A program made the translations under genes and the position numbers. A stretch of 64,000 nucleotides of DNA from Orychophragmus violaceus (Eukaryota > Streptophyta > Magnoliopsida > Brassicales > Brassicaceae): positions 95,964,630 through 96,028,629 of the forward strand of contig CM058232.1 of assembly GCA_030180135.1 (NCBI GenBank), read 5' to 3'. The notes beneath the pieces are model-generated. The model saw only the letters and a program-made list of their open reading frames with translations, did no database searches and was not told the origin of the DNA. Each line of letters opens with the position of its first letter. Position 1 is the stretch's first letter. Shown piece after piece: positions 53,986-64,000 of this stretch.

Positions 53986-54916
53986 ATCCAATAGGATCCG
54001 TCACGAACCCGAGAAATGGGGATTTCTCGTAACCAATTGCCGTGATCTACTGATCATTGAAAGTGACGGGCCTGCGAAATTTGAAGAAGCAATGATGGGC
54101 CTTGACTCCGAAAGTGGCTAAAAGCCGCTGAATCCGGAATGGCGATGTCCAAAGATGGATTGGTGGAAAAGGTTTCAAGTAAATTCATGGTATTAACTGT
54201 GAAGAAACCTAATCCCAGACACCATGCTTATGTCCATTCGGATTCTCCTAGCAACCGCCACTCATAATGGTTATGAGATCTGGCAGATGGATGTGAAAAA
54301 CAGTTTTCCTTAATGGAATTCTGAAAAGGGATGTGTACATGACACAACCTGAAGTTTTCATTGATCCTAATGAAGCCAGGAAGATATGCAAGCTTCATCG
54401 ATCCATTTATGGATTGAAGCAAGCATCTCGGAGTTGGAATCTTCGTTTTGATGAAGAAGTCAAAAGGTTTGATTTCGTCATAAATGAAGTGGAAACATGT
54501 GTTTACAAGAAGACTAGTGGGAGCGCAATTGCATTTCTAGTATTGTATGTTGATAACATACTACTTCTCGGAAATGAAGTTCCATTGTATAAGTCTGTTA
54601 AGACTTGACTCGAAAGTTGTTTTTCGATGAGAAATATGGGAGAAACCATATACATTCTTGGAATAAGAATCTATGGAGATCGATTAGACAAGCTAATTGG
54701 ATTGTGTCAAGATACTTATGTGATAAGTTCTTACACAGATCCAGTATACATGATTCCAAGAAGGACTTTGTGCAAATGACTCTTGGTATTACTCTTAGCA
54801 AGACGCAGTGTCCTTCGACACACACTGAGCTAGGGCGAATGAGGGTCAGGCTACTGCTAAAGGCATTAGATGTCTTAAGATGTGATCTTAATTTTAGTGG
54901 GAGTCAATGTTATTAA

Positions 54917-55711
54917 TTTTAGTTATGATATGATGTTCGTATAAACATAATATGATTATGTTATTGAAATCTGACATCTGCATTATTTAATAATGGTTAT
55001 TAAATAATAGTCCCAAAGTAATTTATGACATTTTATAGGTCATCAAGTATGTGACTTGATCATGAAACCCTATAAATAATAAATGACATAAATTATGTTT
55101 GTCCCTGGTCGAGGTTGTTAAAGTGGGACATTAACAACCACGTGAGACTAGTATGTGAGTTGACTGATGACTAAGTTTCATGGAGTCATTAATAAGAGTA
55201 TTAAAGTCAATCACATAGGTATGTGTTAGAGAACACATGATCGGACATGACCCACTGATGAGAACTCTACGGGATAGTTATATAAGTGTCATGAGAGTTT
55301 TCATTACGACTATAGAGTATAGTCCTTAGACCTGAGTTCATCATGATTTCTTACATGTGAATTGGTCCGCTTTGACCTTGTCAAACGTCAGCCGTAACTG
55401 GTGATCATAAAGACATTGATTGGGCGTATCATGAAGCGTGTGAAGGAACAGGGATGGAACAAGATGGGAATTTTCCCTCCTATATAACAGGAGATAAATA
55501 TCTCAGGGCCCATCGAAGATTTGATACTGAGAAAATGTGTGGCCACACTCAAACGAGGTGATTGTCAGTCGTTTGGCTTGTCAGTATGAATCGGAATTCG
55601 ATGAACATGATTTTGACTTAATAAGGATGACACGGATCTTGCCTTATGCCGGATCGAGATATAGTGACGAAGGGATTATAGGAATAGATGATTCCAGTAC
55701 AAGTGGGAGAT
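54917..55711 (+). other. Copia C 3' untranslated region and polypurine tract
   Basis: Conserved with Copia A and B despite dead pol. Hairpin GACTATA-GAG-TATAGTC at 55308-55324; polypurine tract CAAGTGGGAGAT at 55700-55711 directly before the 3' LTR. Confidence 0.75.
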
Positions 55712-56443
55712 TGTTGGGAATGTCTTGAAATCTATTTGTACTTACTCTGAGAGAAAGTCGTGTTGTCGAGATGAGACAATCATATGACACTAGGTACTCG
55801 TAATGCTTTGCTAGAAGCCACTTATGATCAATGAGTTTAGAACTCATTGCTAGTGTTATATGATCCTACAGGGTCACACACCTAAGCAAACTGGACATTG
55901 AATGTGAGGTTGATCATTAATGTAATGATCGGATGAATGCATATTTGATATGCATTCGATGACATCTTTTCTGGGCAGTGTCGATCGACGCACTATGTGT
56001 ATCGGTCGACACGGATCGACTGTGTCGATCGACACAAAGAGTGTGTCGGTCGACACAACTCGCGGATTAGCAGATTAAATCGGTTTAATCATTATTTAAT
56101 CCCGTTGCGGTTTAAGTCGACATATATAAGATATATGGTCGACCTAAACTCGATTCTAACCTAATCGACAGCCACCAGAAATTGAAAAGAAACCTCTCTG
56201 GAGATCAGATCTCTGATAGGCACTAGCATCCCTGCTGTCCAGTTCTGTGTGCGTGTGGATACCAGTAGAGGCGCAGCACTTGAGGCGCTCTAGATCTTGA
56301 TTACTTGCTAAGACTTCCGCTGCATTAATCACCAGGTAATCTACAGATCTGATAGATTCAATTACATGAACCTGTAGATTCTAGGCTCGGAATTCAGACT
56401 AGGATTGCCTAATTCGATTAGGAATCTGCTAGAAATTCCTTCA
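55712..56443 (+). repeat. 3' LTR of Copia C
   Basis: 732 bp; four mismatches from the 5' LTR seen by eye (for example TGTCTTGAAA against TGTCCTGAAA). Hairpin at 55935-55957, modules at 55978-56056. Flank CAGGG. Confidence 0.93.
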
Positions 56444-56448
56444 CAGGG

Positions 56449-56864
56449 TACATCTCGTAAGGCTGTATAGGCATTGTCCCCAGAACAATGCCTTTACACA
56501 ATGCAAGAACCTGCTCATCGATGCCCAGACTCTTACAAGTCGAATAGTCCGCAAACTTGGTCGGCTTAAGTGTCATGCCACACCAACCATTGTAGAGCAA
56601 TGTGTCAAACTCATCCCAATGGTCAAGTAATGGCCTCTCTGTGAACGTGTCAGTCTTGAGCAGGTCATCAATCTCCATGCCCCAGACCTGGTCTGTCGGA
56701 ATCAGCTGCGCATCTGCTCTAGACCATGGTGGCTGTATAACTTCCTGATTTCTCTGATAGTCCTCAGGATGTGGTGATTCTCGATGGAACCACTCAGCTG
56801 GTGGATGATGATGAGCTGTAGCTGCTGTGGTGGTTCTACGTTTACGAGCTGGTCGAGGAGGCAT
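56449..56864 (-). pseudogene. ATHILA ORF-1 family protein, N-terminal part
   Basis: Starts at the ATG at 56864 (MPPRPARKRRTTTAATAHHH) and reads WFHRESPHPEDYQRNQ, PLLDHWDEFDTLLYNGW and ALCKGIVLGTMPIQPYEMYP up to the CAGGG target of Copia C, then continues at 49631. The basic, Pro- and Arg-rich N-terminus is usual for the family. An upstream frame extends to 56942, but the palindrome module lies there, so the 56864 start is preferred. Confidence 0.7.
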
Positions 56865-57691
56865 CTGCAAGAAAATCAATAAATCATATAAGTCTCGGCA
56901 GAAAACTCCCTGTGAAGTCGCAATGCAACGATCGTTGCACAAGTGTGTCGATCGTTGCAGGGCGATTTCACAGCCGACAGCTAATCCTCAAAAGCGTGTC
57001 TAAATCCGTTCTAAAATCACACAAGCAGCCAAATACCATCACCAAACATCCCTAATCAAGTCTAATCAGTACAGGTTCATCAATTTCAAGCCTAAAAATC
57101 CCTAATTTCTAAACCCTAGAACCGATTCCGAAAATGATGAAAATGAGAGCTCATACCTTGGAATCACTTCAAATGGGTTGGAGAAATAGATATGATGTGT
57201 GAAAATAAGTAAATTCAAGCTTTGAATCAGATAAAATGATGAAGAAATGAGAGATTTAGGGTTGTGCACTCGCGGTTGTACGGACGTGGGGAAGAAGAGA
57301 AGAGAAGAGGGGTTTAAGGCACTTACCTGGGTCGTGTGAGCAACGATCGATGCATACGTGCAACGATCGACGCTATTGAACCAAATTGATTCGAGTTTAG
57401 CTCGCGTACCTTAATTTTGCAATTAAACCATTTGCAACGACCGTTGCACAAGACCGCAACGATCATCACAAGGCGATCCCATCTCTTCTTCATATCTCCC
57501 TGCAACGATCATTGCACATAAAGAAACGATCGTCACACATCTCCAGACAGTGTTCTGTAGCAAAAACAAACAAAAACGTGAAATCCTAAGAAAAACACCA
57601 AAAATAAGAAAGAAAAATACTAAAACCTAACAGTGGGTTGCCTCCCACTCAGCGCTTGTTTAAGGTCGTTAGCTTGACCGGACGAACAAGA
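56865..57691 (-). other. Non-coding spacer where pol would be in Athila, with palindrome modules
   Basis: No RT, RNase H or integrase motif in any frame. Modules lie at 56924-56957 (centres 56931.5/56951.5; 16-bp perfect palindrome TGCAACGATCGTTGCA at 56924-56939), 57341-57372 (57346.5/57366.5) and 57431-57537 (57440.5/57462.5 and 57508.5/57529.5). The first is nested in a larger dyad with outer arms CTGTGAAGTCGC and GCGATTTCACAG (about 56910-56973). Confidence 0.7.
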
Positions 57692-59370
57692 TCAGTTTGC
57701 TGGAGATCTCGACAGAGACTGTGATTGCCTCTGTGAAAGTCTCCTCATCCAAGGTGGAGAGTAAGCTTCATCATTGTGAGCTCGTCCGAGAAAAGAAGGA
57801 GTAAACTGATATGGTGGATCTGAAACCAAAGTCTCGCTTATCTGCTCTCCATATCCATCCTTAATAGTGAAGGTCTGCCCATCAATATGTGGCTTGCGCA
57901 TCATATCCATCTCAAAGTGTAGAGGCTCATCTCCCAGGTGGAGATCAATCAAACTGTGTCGCACATCTATCACTGCTCCAGCTGTGGCTAAAAATGGTCT
58001 TCCCAGTATCAAGGCATCATCAGGCTCACTGTTATACTTAAGCACCAAGAAGTCTGTTGGAACCAAGTAGTTCCCAACTCTCACTGGGACGTCCTCAAGA
58101 ACTCCTTCAGGAATCCTTATTGACTGATCAGCTAGGACAAAAGAGGTCCTAGTGGTTGAAAAATCCATCATACCCAGCTTCTCTGCCACAAAGTATGGCA
58201 TGAGACTTCCAGCAGCTCCTAAATCACACAGAGAGCGCTTGAAACCATCCTCAAAGATAGAACAACTCAGCACAAAAACCCCAGGATCAGGTAGTTTCTT
58301 CGGAATCTTAGTCAAGAGCACATCACTTATCTGTTGAGGAACCACAATCACCCAATCCTTCAGCTCTTCATCCATAGGCAGCATCTTCCTCAAGTATCGC
58401 TGCACACAAGGGTGATAAGGTGGATCATCAGATGATGAAACTTCTTCCAACTCCTCACCAATCTCTTCTAGCTGTTTAAGCTCATCAATCTCTTGTTGAA
58501 TTACCTCAGACACTTTAGGATATAGTCGAATAGATTGTGCATAAATCTCATGTTGAGTTATCTCAGGCACTCCAGGGAATAAACGATTAAGCTCTGAATC
58601 TGCATCTGCATCAATGCCATAAGAATCACGTGAATCTGTCTGTACATGCCATGCAACGATCGACGCTAAGGGTACATCGATCGATGCAGTCAAGTTTTCA
58701 CAGATTCCACCCGAGAGATTTTCCTCAAAATCAGAAATTTCAGCCTCTTCTACCAGTTCAGCTGTATTTAGCTCAAATCTTTCACCTAGGTGTGATCCAT
58801 CATCAATGTACACTGACCAGGCCTTAATATGGGTGTCTGCTACACTCTTTCCCTTGACAGAGTTCGAAATTTGACTCACCTGAGTGTCCAACTGCTTCAC
58901 ATGAGTACTTAGAGACTCAAACTTCCCATTGAGATTCTCGTAGACACAATCTAACTTCTTGTTGCAGTCCAAAAAATCTTGGTTTGTCCTTCTAGCAGCT
59001 GCTCCATCATAGCCTCCATCTTACTCTCATGAGTGCTAGTAGCAGGAGGTGTCTGGTAAGAAGAAGATCCATAAGTTCTCTGATTACCTTGTCCAAAAGG
59101 TTTCTGAAAACCACTAGTCTGTCCAAATCCAGAAGAGTTTTGATTTCTGTTGAAAGCACTCTTCTGTCCTCCACTGAAGAACCTATTCCCAGACTGATTT
59201 CTAAACATATTCCCTTGGAATCCGGAACCACCAATGTAGTTCACATCCTCTTCCTGACCATCTTCTTCAGCATTGATCACTTCAACATCTTGAGCAAAAT
59301 GGACAGCCTTCTTCCCAGCTAGAAGATTACAGACAGTGTCCAGCTTAGATCTAATATCAGCAATCTCCAA
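57692..59370 (-). pseudogene. Athila-like gag C-terminus and aspartic protease
   Basis: Two overlapping frames (58951-59370 and 57692-58972). The first is Asn-, Gly- and Phe-rich (GFGQTSGFQKPFGQGNQ), the usual linker after Athila gag. The second has RYLRKMLPMDEELKDW, LLTKIPKKLPDPGVFVLSC and the protease active site as LCDLGAAGSLMP, then ALILGRPFLATAGAVIDV. Athila proteases have a DLGA-type box, so the site is typical. The frame ends at 57692 with no RT following. A palindrome module (58659.5/58680.5) lies inside the frame and adds a poorly conserved insert. Confidence 0.82.
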
Positions 59371-59425
59371 ATTCTATACCTTTTCACCGGACTTCTTTCT
59401 TCTCTCATCAGTAGTCTTGCAGCTA

Positions 59426-60355
59426 TTATTGCTTACTAAGATCTATCAACTGCTTAGCTTGCGCAGGAGTCCTAGTGTTGAAATTTGCATTGCTGGAATT
59501 ATCCAACGCGACCTGATATGGAAGATATATGCCTCTAAATAAAATACCCAGCAATGTTACCTCAGTAAATCCATGATGTGGGCAGTCACGCTGGTACTTC
59601 TTAAATCTCATCCAAGCAGCCTTAAGAGGCTCTGTAGGTCCTTGGGAGAAAGTGAGAATGTCCTGTCTTGACTGATCAGAGCAAGCATCATCATAGAAGT
59701 GTCTCAGAAACTCACTCTTCACAACATTCCAAGTATCAAACTTCCCAGGTGGAAGTTGTTTCAGCCATGCAGCAGCATCTCCAGCGAGAGAGTAGGGGAA
59801 GAGTTTGAGAAACAGATAATCCTGGCACACTCCATCATACTTTATTCCAGTGATTATGTCCTCAAACTGATCAATATGATCCATGGGCTGCTCAGTAGAG
59901 AAACCATGGAAAGCATTCTGCCTCATCAGAGAGTAGTAGATGGTCTTGATCTCAAAATCATTCCTCTCAAATCCAGGGGGTACAAGAGCTGACCGGTTAG
60001 CATGAAACTCATCCGGACGATTGTAGTCAGCTAAAGTCCTCTCATGAACAACCATCTGTCTACCTTGGGCTTCTCCTTGCTCCTGTCGTGGATGCTCAGG
60101 AGGATCGGGTATAACATTCCCCTCAGCATCAATCTGTTGCCTAGCAGCATTGTACGGATTGTTTTGTTGGTCCCTTAGGACACCTTGAGTATCAGGCATT
60201 ATAATCACACGTTCAACAACCATCCTTTCTCTTTGAACTTTCCTGTTGGTCCTCTCTAGTCTAGCAAGCTCTTCAAGTTGGAGGTTTACAAGATTAGTAT
60301 TTGGATTACTTCTGGTATCACGCTTCTGCATAAACCGTCTGTAATCGCCAAGCAA
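59426..60355 (-). pseudogene. Athila-like gag
   Basis: 309 codons with the Retrotrans_gag pattern: QFEDIITGIKYDGVCQDYLF, LAGDAAAWLKQLPPG, WNVVKSEFLRHFYDD, AWMRFKKYQRDCPHHGF and LGILFRGIYLPYQVALD. The latter two boxes are typical of Athila gag. It stops at 59426 and the next part is in another frame, so gag and protease are no longer fused. Two palindrome modules (60358.5/60379.5 and 60408.5/60428.5) sit just upstream of and at the apparent start. Confidence 0.82.
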
Positions 60356-60582
60356 CGATCGATGCTAACAGTGCAACGATCGATTCAACTACAATCGCCT
60401 AGTAACGATCGACACATAAAGTGCAACGGTCGATGCTATGCAATTTTGAAACCTGCGACAGAGAGAAAACAGAGAAAATCAGTAACCAAAATAAAAAGAA
60501 ACAAAAATAAAAATCCTAGTAAGAACCCTAAGTTCGAATCTATCGAAGACTCTAAGAGTCCTCGGCAACGGCGCCAAAAACT
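60356..60582 (-). other. Athila-like leader: palindrome modules and tRNA-Asp primer-binding site
   Basis: Modules at 60353-60434 (spacings 21 and 20 bp). The PBS is at 60560-60577: on the coding strand TTGGCGCCGTTGCCGAGG, complementary to the 3' end of tRNA-Asp with one mismatch, as known for Athila. It begins five bases inside the 5' LTR edge. Confidence 0.8.
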
Positions 60583-61774
60583 TGATAGGTCTCAAAGTTT
60601 TAACCCTATACTAACTGCAAGTGCACAGTAATATCAATGTAGTACTTAGGGATCGAATCCACGGGGACTCTAGGCAACGATAGAATTAGAACAGAAAAGA
60701 TTAAACTAGGAGAAAGCAAATGTGATTAGAAACTAAAAAGCAAGCAAGAAAGTAAATCAGTAGCAGGATTTGTTTGAAAGCAGTTACTAAAGGTGCTAAG
60801 TCTAGGGCGTTCTCAGGAAATCAGACAAGCAGATAAATCATTCAGTCAGGATCTAATTAAGCATCAGTTCTAGAACTCAAACACAGATATAGAATTAACC
60901 AACTGTCGTTGCGAGAATTCTCTAAGTCTAAGTGCAGTAATCCAAATTCCTTTGCAATTACTAACAGATTAAACCAGCTTTAATTCCAAGTTCAATATGT
61001 TCACAATTCAATTAAACCAAATTCCTTTGCGAGTAATTCAATTGCTCAACCTAAATAGTTCAGATTCTAAACCTCACTGTCGTGTCGTATTTAGCAACCT
61101 AAGATCTAGATTCTAAGTGATCAGGTTAGAACTAGCATTAAACATAATTTAGATCAAGGAACAAATAAAGTTATGAATCCTTAACTGAATTAATTAAATC
61201 TAACAAGTCATGAAATCCTATATGAGAAACCCAAAACCTAACTATGAATCTACTCAGACATATATGATGTAAACATAATCAATGAAATAATAGATATCAT
61301 AAAAGAGATTAAACAAGTAAAGGGGTTCGAAATCTTCTCCAGAAACAAGATGTAGTACAGGATCAGATCAGCCCCAAAAGCTCTAAAAACTCTCAGCTCT
61401 AAAGTATGCGAATGTATCTAAAAACTGAAGTTAAAACCTAATTAAATAGCTAAATCACGTCTTGGGGCTTCTGTGTAAATATCTGGAACTTCTGGGCAAC
61501 TTTGCAATATCATCATTCTTCATTAACTCTCGCGAGTCTGGCCCAACGCGCTGTGCATCGATCGATGCTGATGTGCAACGATCGACACAGATCTCAAATC
61601 TGGACAGTGAGCTCTATCTCTCGGGTCAAAACTCCAAAATGCTCCAAATAGCTCCAATATCTCCAAATCCACTCCAAATGTGCATGTACCTAATAAACAC
61701 CTGTAATGACTCTAAAAAGACTCTAAAACATACTAATATAATGGTCTAAAACCAGTAAAAACCATAATATATCA
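60583..61774 (-). repeat. 5' LTR of the Athila-like element
   Basis: 1192 bp. Coding-strand start TGATATATTATGG at 61774 and end TTTGAGACCTATCA at 60583. Palindrome module at 61558-61586 (CATCGATCGATG and CAACGATCGAC, centres 61561.5/61581.5). Followed by GCTAT and the Gypsy RT gene. Confidence 0.9.
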
Positions 61775-61779
61775 GCTAT

Positions 61780-62116
61780 CAACACACATACGCCACGATC
61801 CATCCTTTTTGAGAATCTGTAGGGCTGGAACAGCACACGGACTGAGGCTCTCGCGAACATGTCCTCGAACAATCAGCTCCTCGACTTGTTGCCTCAACTC
61901 ATCGTGCTCATGGGCACTCATCCGATAGTGCAGACGATTAGGTAAAGTCGCCCTAGGCACCAAGTCAATCTGATATTGAATATCGCGTAAGGGTGGCAAC
62001 CCTTGCGGTAGTTCAGTCAGGAAAATATCAGAAAACTCGTCCAACAAACTCGCTATCTCGGGATAATGATCCCCTAATGAAACAGGTTCCGAACATCCAG
62101 ACACCAATACCCACAA
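61780..62116 (-). pseudogene. Gypsy reverse transcriptase, N-terminal part
   Basis: Reads FSDIFLTELPQGLPPLRDIQ, LPNRLHYRMSAHEHDELR, ESLSPCAVPALQILKKDGSW and RMCVD, the entry to the RT palm in chromovirus-like Gypsy elements. The frame runs to the GCTAT target of the Athila-like element and continues at 46157. Between 62116 and 62339 the linker from protease is frameshifted. Confidence 0.85.
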
Positions 62117-62338
62117 AAACCCAGTCTGTCGCAGCTCACTCTCAAAGATTGCTCTGGAATAGAGGACAATAGACGATTTGATTAACCCCTATTTGGCGTT
62201 CGCCTGACTTTCGGGCAATAGTATGGTAAGCTTTGTTGGCGACTCAGGTGGAGTAGGCATGAGAAAGATTTTGCGGTTCTCAAAGACGAAGCTATAAGTG
62301 TTACGTCGTCCATCATGCGTTGTCCCTCGATCATACTG

Positions 62339-63795
62339 TCATGGACGCCCCAGCAGGAAATGACCCACATCCATAGGTGCAATGTCGCAAAACAATCTGT
62401 CCTTGTAATGATCACCAATTGAGAATGAGGCCATTGTCCTGTGAGAAATACGAACCTCGACCCCTTTTTGGAGCCATGTCAACTTATAAGGATTGGGGTG
62501 GTCCTCTTTTTTAAAACCCAATTTCCGTATTGCCTCTTCTGAAATCACGTTTTTGCAGCTTCCCGAATCGAACACAAAGCGACAAATTTTGCCTTTGATA
62601 GTACACGTGGACTGAAAGAGATTCGATCGCAGCCATGGTTCATCAATAGCAATTGGCGCCAAGCAAATGTGACGCACTATCAAAGCTTGACCTTGATCCC
62701 CATTCAATCGTTCCGTCAGAAATTCATCGTCCTCTCCTGCCCCATCGTCATCGTACAATGCATTTTGTTCCCAATGGACTTCATCTGCCAACAAACCTCG
62801 TTGTGTCTTTGTTGGGCAGGCCGTCTGTAAGTGTCGTTTCTCACCACAGGAAAAACAACGCAGGACGTTAGGTCGAGATGACCGACGCAACCCTACATCG
62901 TTCGGATTACTCCCTGGACGTTGCCCCTGTTGTATACGGTTCTGACCAGACACCTCATGTCCCTCCTTTGTGCTACCTCTGGTCTGATGATCTGCTACTA
63001 TCTGAGTACTGATCTTGTATCGATTAGCCGATGCATTCCAAACAGCATTGGAAGATTTGAATTGCAACTCAAAAGAAGCAGCCCGACAATGAGCCTCAAC
63101 AACGGACATCAAGTCGAATTGAGCCAATGCCGATTGTAATTGAGGTCTAAGGCCCCCAATGAATCGCGAGACAAGTTGTAATTCGCTATCATTGATCTTG
63201 TTACAAGTCAATAGCATAGAAAACTCTTCCGCATAATCCTAAACAGAACGAGTTCCTTGTCAAAGGTTTTGGAGCTTCGTATAGATTGTGCGATCATAGT
63301 TGAAAGGAAAGAAAGTCTGCTTGGGTTGTTTTTTCAGCTTGAGCCATGTTTCAATCTTACTCCTCCCCGTACGAGCTCGTGTTGTTTTCAACTGTAACCA
63401 CCAGGAGGCTGCTTTGCCCCAAAATTTCGTCGCTACCAGAGCCACATGACGATCATCCGACACCCTTTTGAACTCCACTCACGTTAGTAATCCAGTCCAT
63501 TAACTCATCACCTCTCAGACTGTCGTGAAACTCGGGTATTTCCAGCTTAAATCCAGCTTCCCAACGTCGATCATGAGGGGTCAGGAAGCTCGCTTCCCCA
63601 AATCATCTGATCATCCCTATTTCCGCGCTGTTCACGAGCGAAAGGGTTCTCATACTCGTCGTCCTCCTCCCTGCGAATCTCACGGGGTTGATCACGAATT
63701 CTGGAAACTACATCCGTCAAATCCTGGAACGCTCCCATCATCGATGCCTGGAAATCTTCCTGCATCGCGAGCATAAAGGTCAAAACTCGGGCCAT
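62339..63795 (-). pseudogene. Gypsy gag and protease
   Basis: The gag start is the ATG at 63795 (MARVLTFMLAMQEDFQASMM). Middle part 63260-63478 has TKFWGKAASWWLQLKTTRAR, the gag core. From 63217: LVSRFIGGLRPQLQSALAQF, then the zinc knuckle CFSCGEKRHLQTAC with CCHC spacing, then protease FVFDSGSCKNVISEEA (DSG active site) and DVGHFLLGRP at the end near 62345. Frames break near 63570 and 63240 and after 62340. Immediately downstream of the PBS on the coding strand. Confidence 0.85.
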
Positions 63796-63910
63796 TCATC
63801 CATGTTGTTATTGTTGTTGTTGTGGTTGTTGTTAGTGTTGTTAGTGTTACGACGTGGAAGCATAATTGAGAGAGAGAAAATTTCGTCTCAAAAGATACCT
63901 GGAACGTCAC

Positions 63911-63926
63911 TCGCTCTGACACCAAA
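63911..63926 (-). other. Primer-binding site of the Gypsy element
   Basis: Coding strand TTTGGTGTCAGAGCGA, one base inside the LTR edge. It matches the initiator-Met tRNA complement TGGTATCAGAGC except for one base. Confidence 0.6.
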
Positions 63927-63927
63927 C

Positions 63928-64000
63928 TGGCGTAGCCAAACCTGTTGTTAGTTGATTCTGTGAATACCCAAACAAGAAGCTTTTCTTTTAACTTGAATTG
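63928..64000 (-). repeat. 5' LTR of the Gypsy element, inner edge (truncated by window end)
   Basis: 73 bp matching 21278-21350 with eight mismatches. The rest of the LTR lies beyond the window. The high divergence shows the Gypsy element is much older than the Copia elements inside it. Confidence 0.75.

Larger units (their letters stand above)
52323..54916 (+). pseudogene. Copia C pol remnant with two palindrome-bearing insertions
   Basis: Recognisable pieces in order: protease region near 52350 (VFDASCGTHIL), GAG-pre-integrase near 52765, integrase near 53030 (YFITFTDIFSRYGYV), 53414-53791 (KRLISDKLTPKSDKY, KNSGSKVQLEEIRE), RT 54333-54608 (HRSIYGLKQASRSWNLRFDE, LYVDNILLLGNE, where the second Asp of YVDD is Asn) and 54605-54916. 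Many stops and frameshifts. Confidence 0.8.
49632..56443 (+). mobile_element. Copia C: non-autonomous Copia element with intact gag
   Basis: 6812 bp flanked by CAGGG (49627-49631 and 56444-56448), inserted in ORF-1 of the Athila-like element; removing it restores the ORF-1 frame (ATGTACCCTG then AGTTGG on the coding strand). LTRs 49632-50363 and 55712-56443, 732 bp each with about four mismatches. The PBS is altered (TGGTACAAGAGC). Gag is open for 292 codons including the zinc knuckle; pol is wrecked and carries two extra palindrome-bearing insertions. Confidence 0.93.
46163..61774 (-). mobile_element. Athila-like non-autonomous Gypsy element, split by Copia C
   Basis: Flanked by GCTAT (46158-46162 and 61775-61779), inside the RT gene of the older Gypsy element. 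LTRs: 46163-47348 (3') and 60583-61774 (5'). The PBS is complementary to tRNA-Asp, as usual for Athila. Minus-strand order: gag, protease, then about 0.75 kb of non-coding DNA, then ORF-1 (the ATHILA ORF-1 family). RT, RNase H and integrase are absent between 57692 and 56942. It is therefore a deletion derivative that would need pol from a full Athila. Without Copia C it is about 8.8 kb. Confidence 0.87.
21278..64000 (-). mobile_element. Chromovirus-like Gypsy retrotransposon, split by nested insertions (runs off the window)
   Basis: The segment 63928-64000 repeats 21278-21350 (TGGYGTAGCCAAACCTGTTG and onward, eight mismatches in 73 bp), so these are the internal edge of the 5' LTR and the outer edge of the 3' LTR of one minus-strand element. 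Gag, protease and RT lie at 61780-63795; the rest of RT, RNase H and integrase at 43815-46157. The two halves of RT join in frame across the Athila-like insertion, and the 3' LTR halves join across Copia A. The order PR-RT-RH-INT is Gypsy. Motifs resemble the chromovirus clades (LPNRLHYRMS, ESLSPCAVPALQ); no chromodomain is visible. Confidence 0.88.

Overview
The window is nuclear DNA from a flowering plant, almost certainly a crucifer (Brassicaceae, Brassica or a relative). It is AT-rich, has one intron-containing plant gene of the MLP/Bet v 1 family, and is otherwise built from plant LINE, CACTA, PIF/Harbinger-like, Copia, chromovirus-like Gypsy and Athila-like elements. No species can be named from sequence alone. 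No rRNA, tRNA, CRISPR or operon was found.

Region 1 (1-10402) is a decayed plus-strand LINE (ORF1 with DUF4283 and a zinc knuckle, endonuclease, reverse transcriptase, zf-RVT tail). Two non-autonomous CACTA transposons (376-2764 and 7278-9996), in opposite orientation, split it. A 273-bp TTA-flanked MITE follows. Region 2 (10949-11694) holds the only clearly intact host gene, a two-exon MLP-like gene on the minus strand with a GC-AG intron. Region 3 (11700-13850) is AT-rich intergenic DNA with a foldback element. Region 4 (13853-20913) has a PIF/Harbinger-like element directly abutted by a minus-strand Copia element, whose 3' LTR carries a second Harbinger-like insertion.

Region 5 (21278 to beyond 64000) is one old minus-strand chromovirus-like Gypsy element blown up to more than 42 kb by nested insertions. 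Its 3' LTR is interrupted by Copia A (21461-43677). Copia A carries a minus-strand Copia B copy in its leader (22182-29699) and a plus-strand Copia B copy in its 3' region (34934-42600); the latter has an intact 1320-codon gag-pol. The Gypsy reverse-transcriptase gene is interrupted by a non-autonomous Athila-like element (46163-61774), whose ORF-1 is interrupted by Copia C (49632-56443). Every one of these insertions has a matching 5-bp target-site duplication, and LTR divergence agrees with the nesting order.

The most unusual signal is a paired palindrome module. Two CGATCG-centred dyads recur in LTRs, leaders and untranslated parts of Copia A, B and C and of the unrelated Athila-like element. 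The centre-to-centre distance is exactly 21 bp in all 14 non-redundant pairs of Copia A and C, 23 bp in Copia B, and 20-22 bp in the Athila-like element. Copies also sit as extra sequence inside the dead pol of Copia C. Other signals are an inverted pair of near-identical Copia B copies inside one transcription unit, hairpins with 3-nt loops conserved in LTR and 3' regions of pol-dead elements, a 99-bp in-frame repeat in the Copia B leader, and a 36-bp micro-insertion that looks like a tiny retroposition event.
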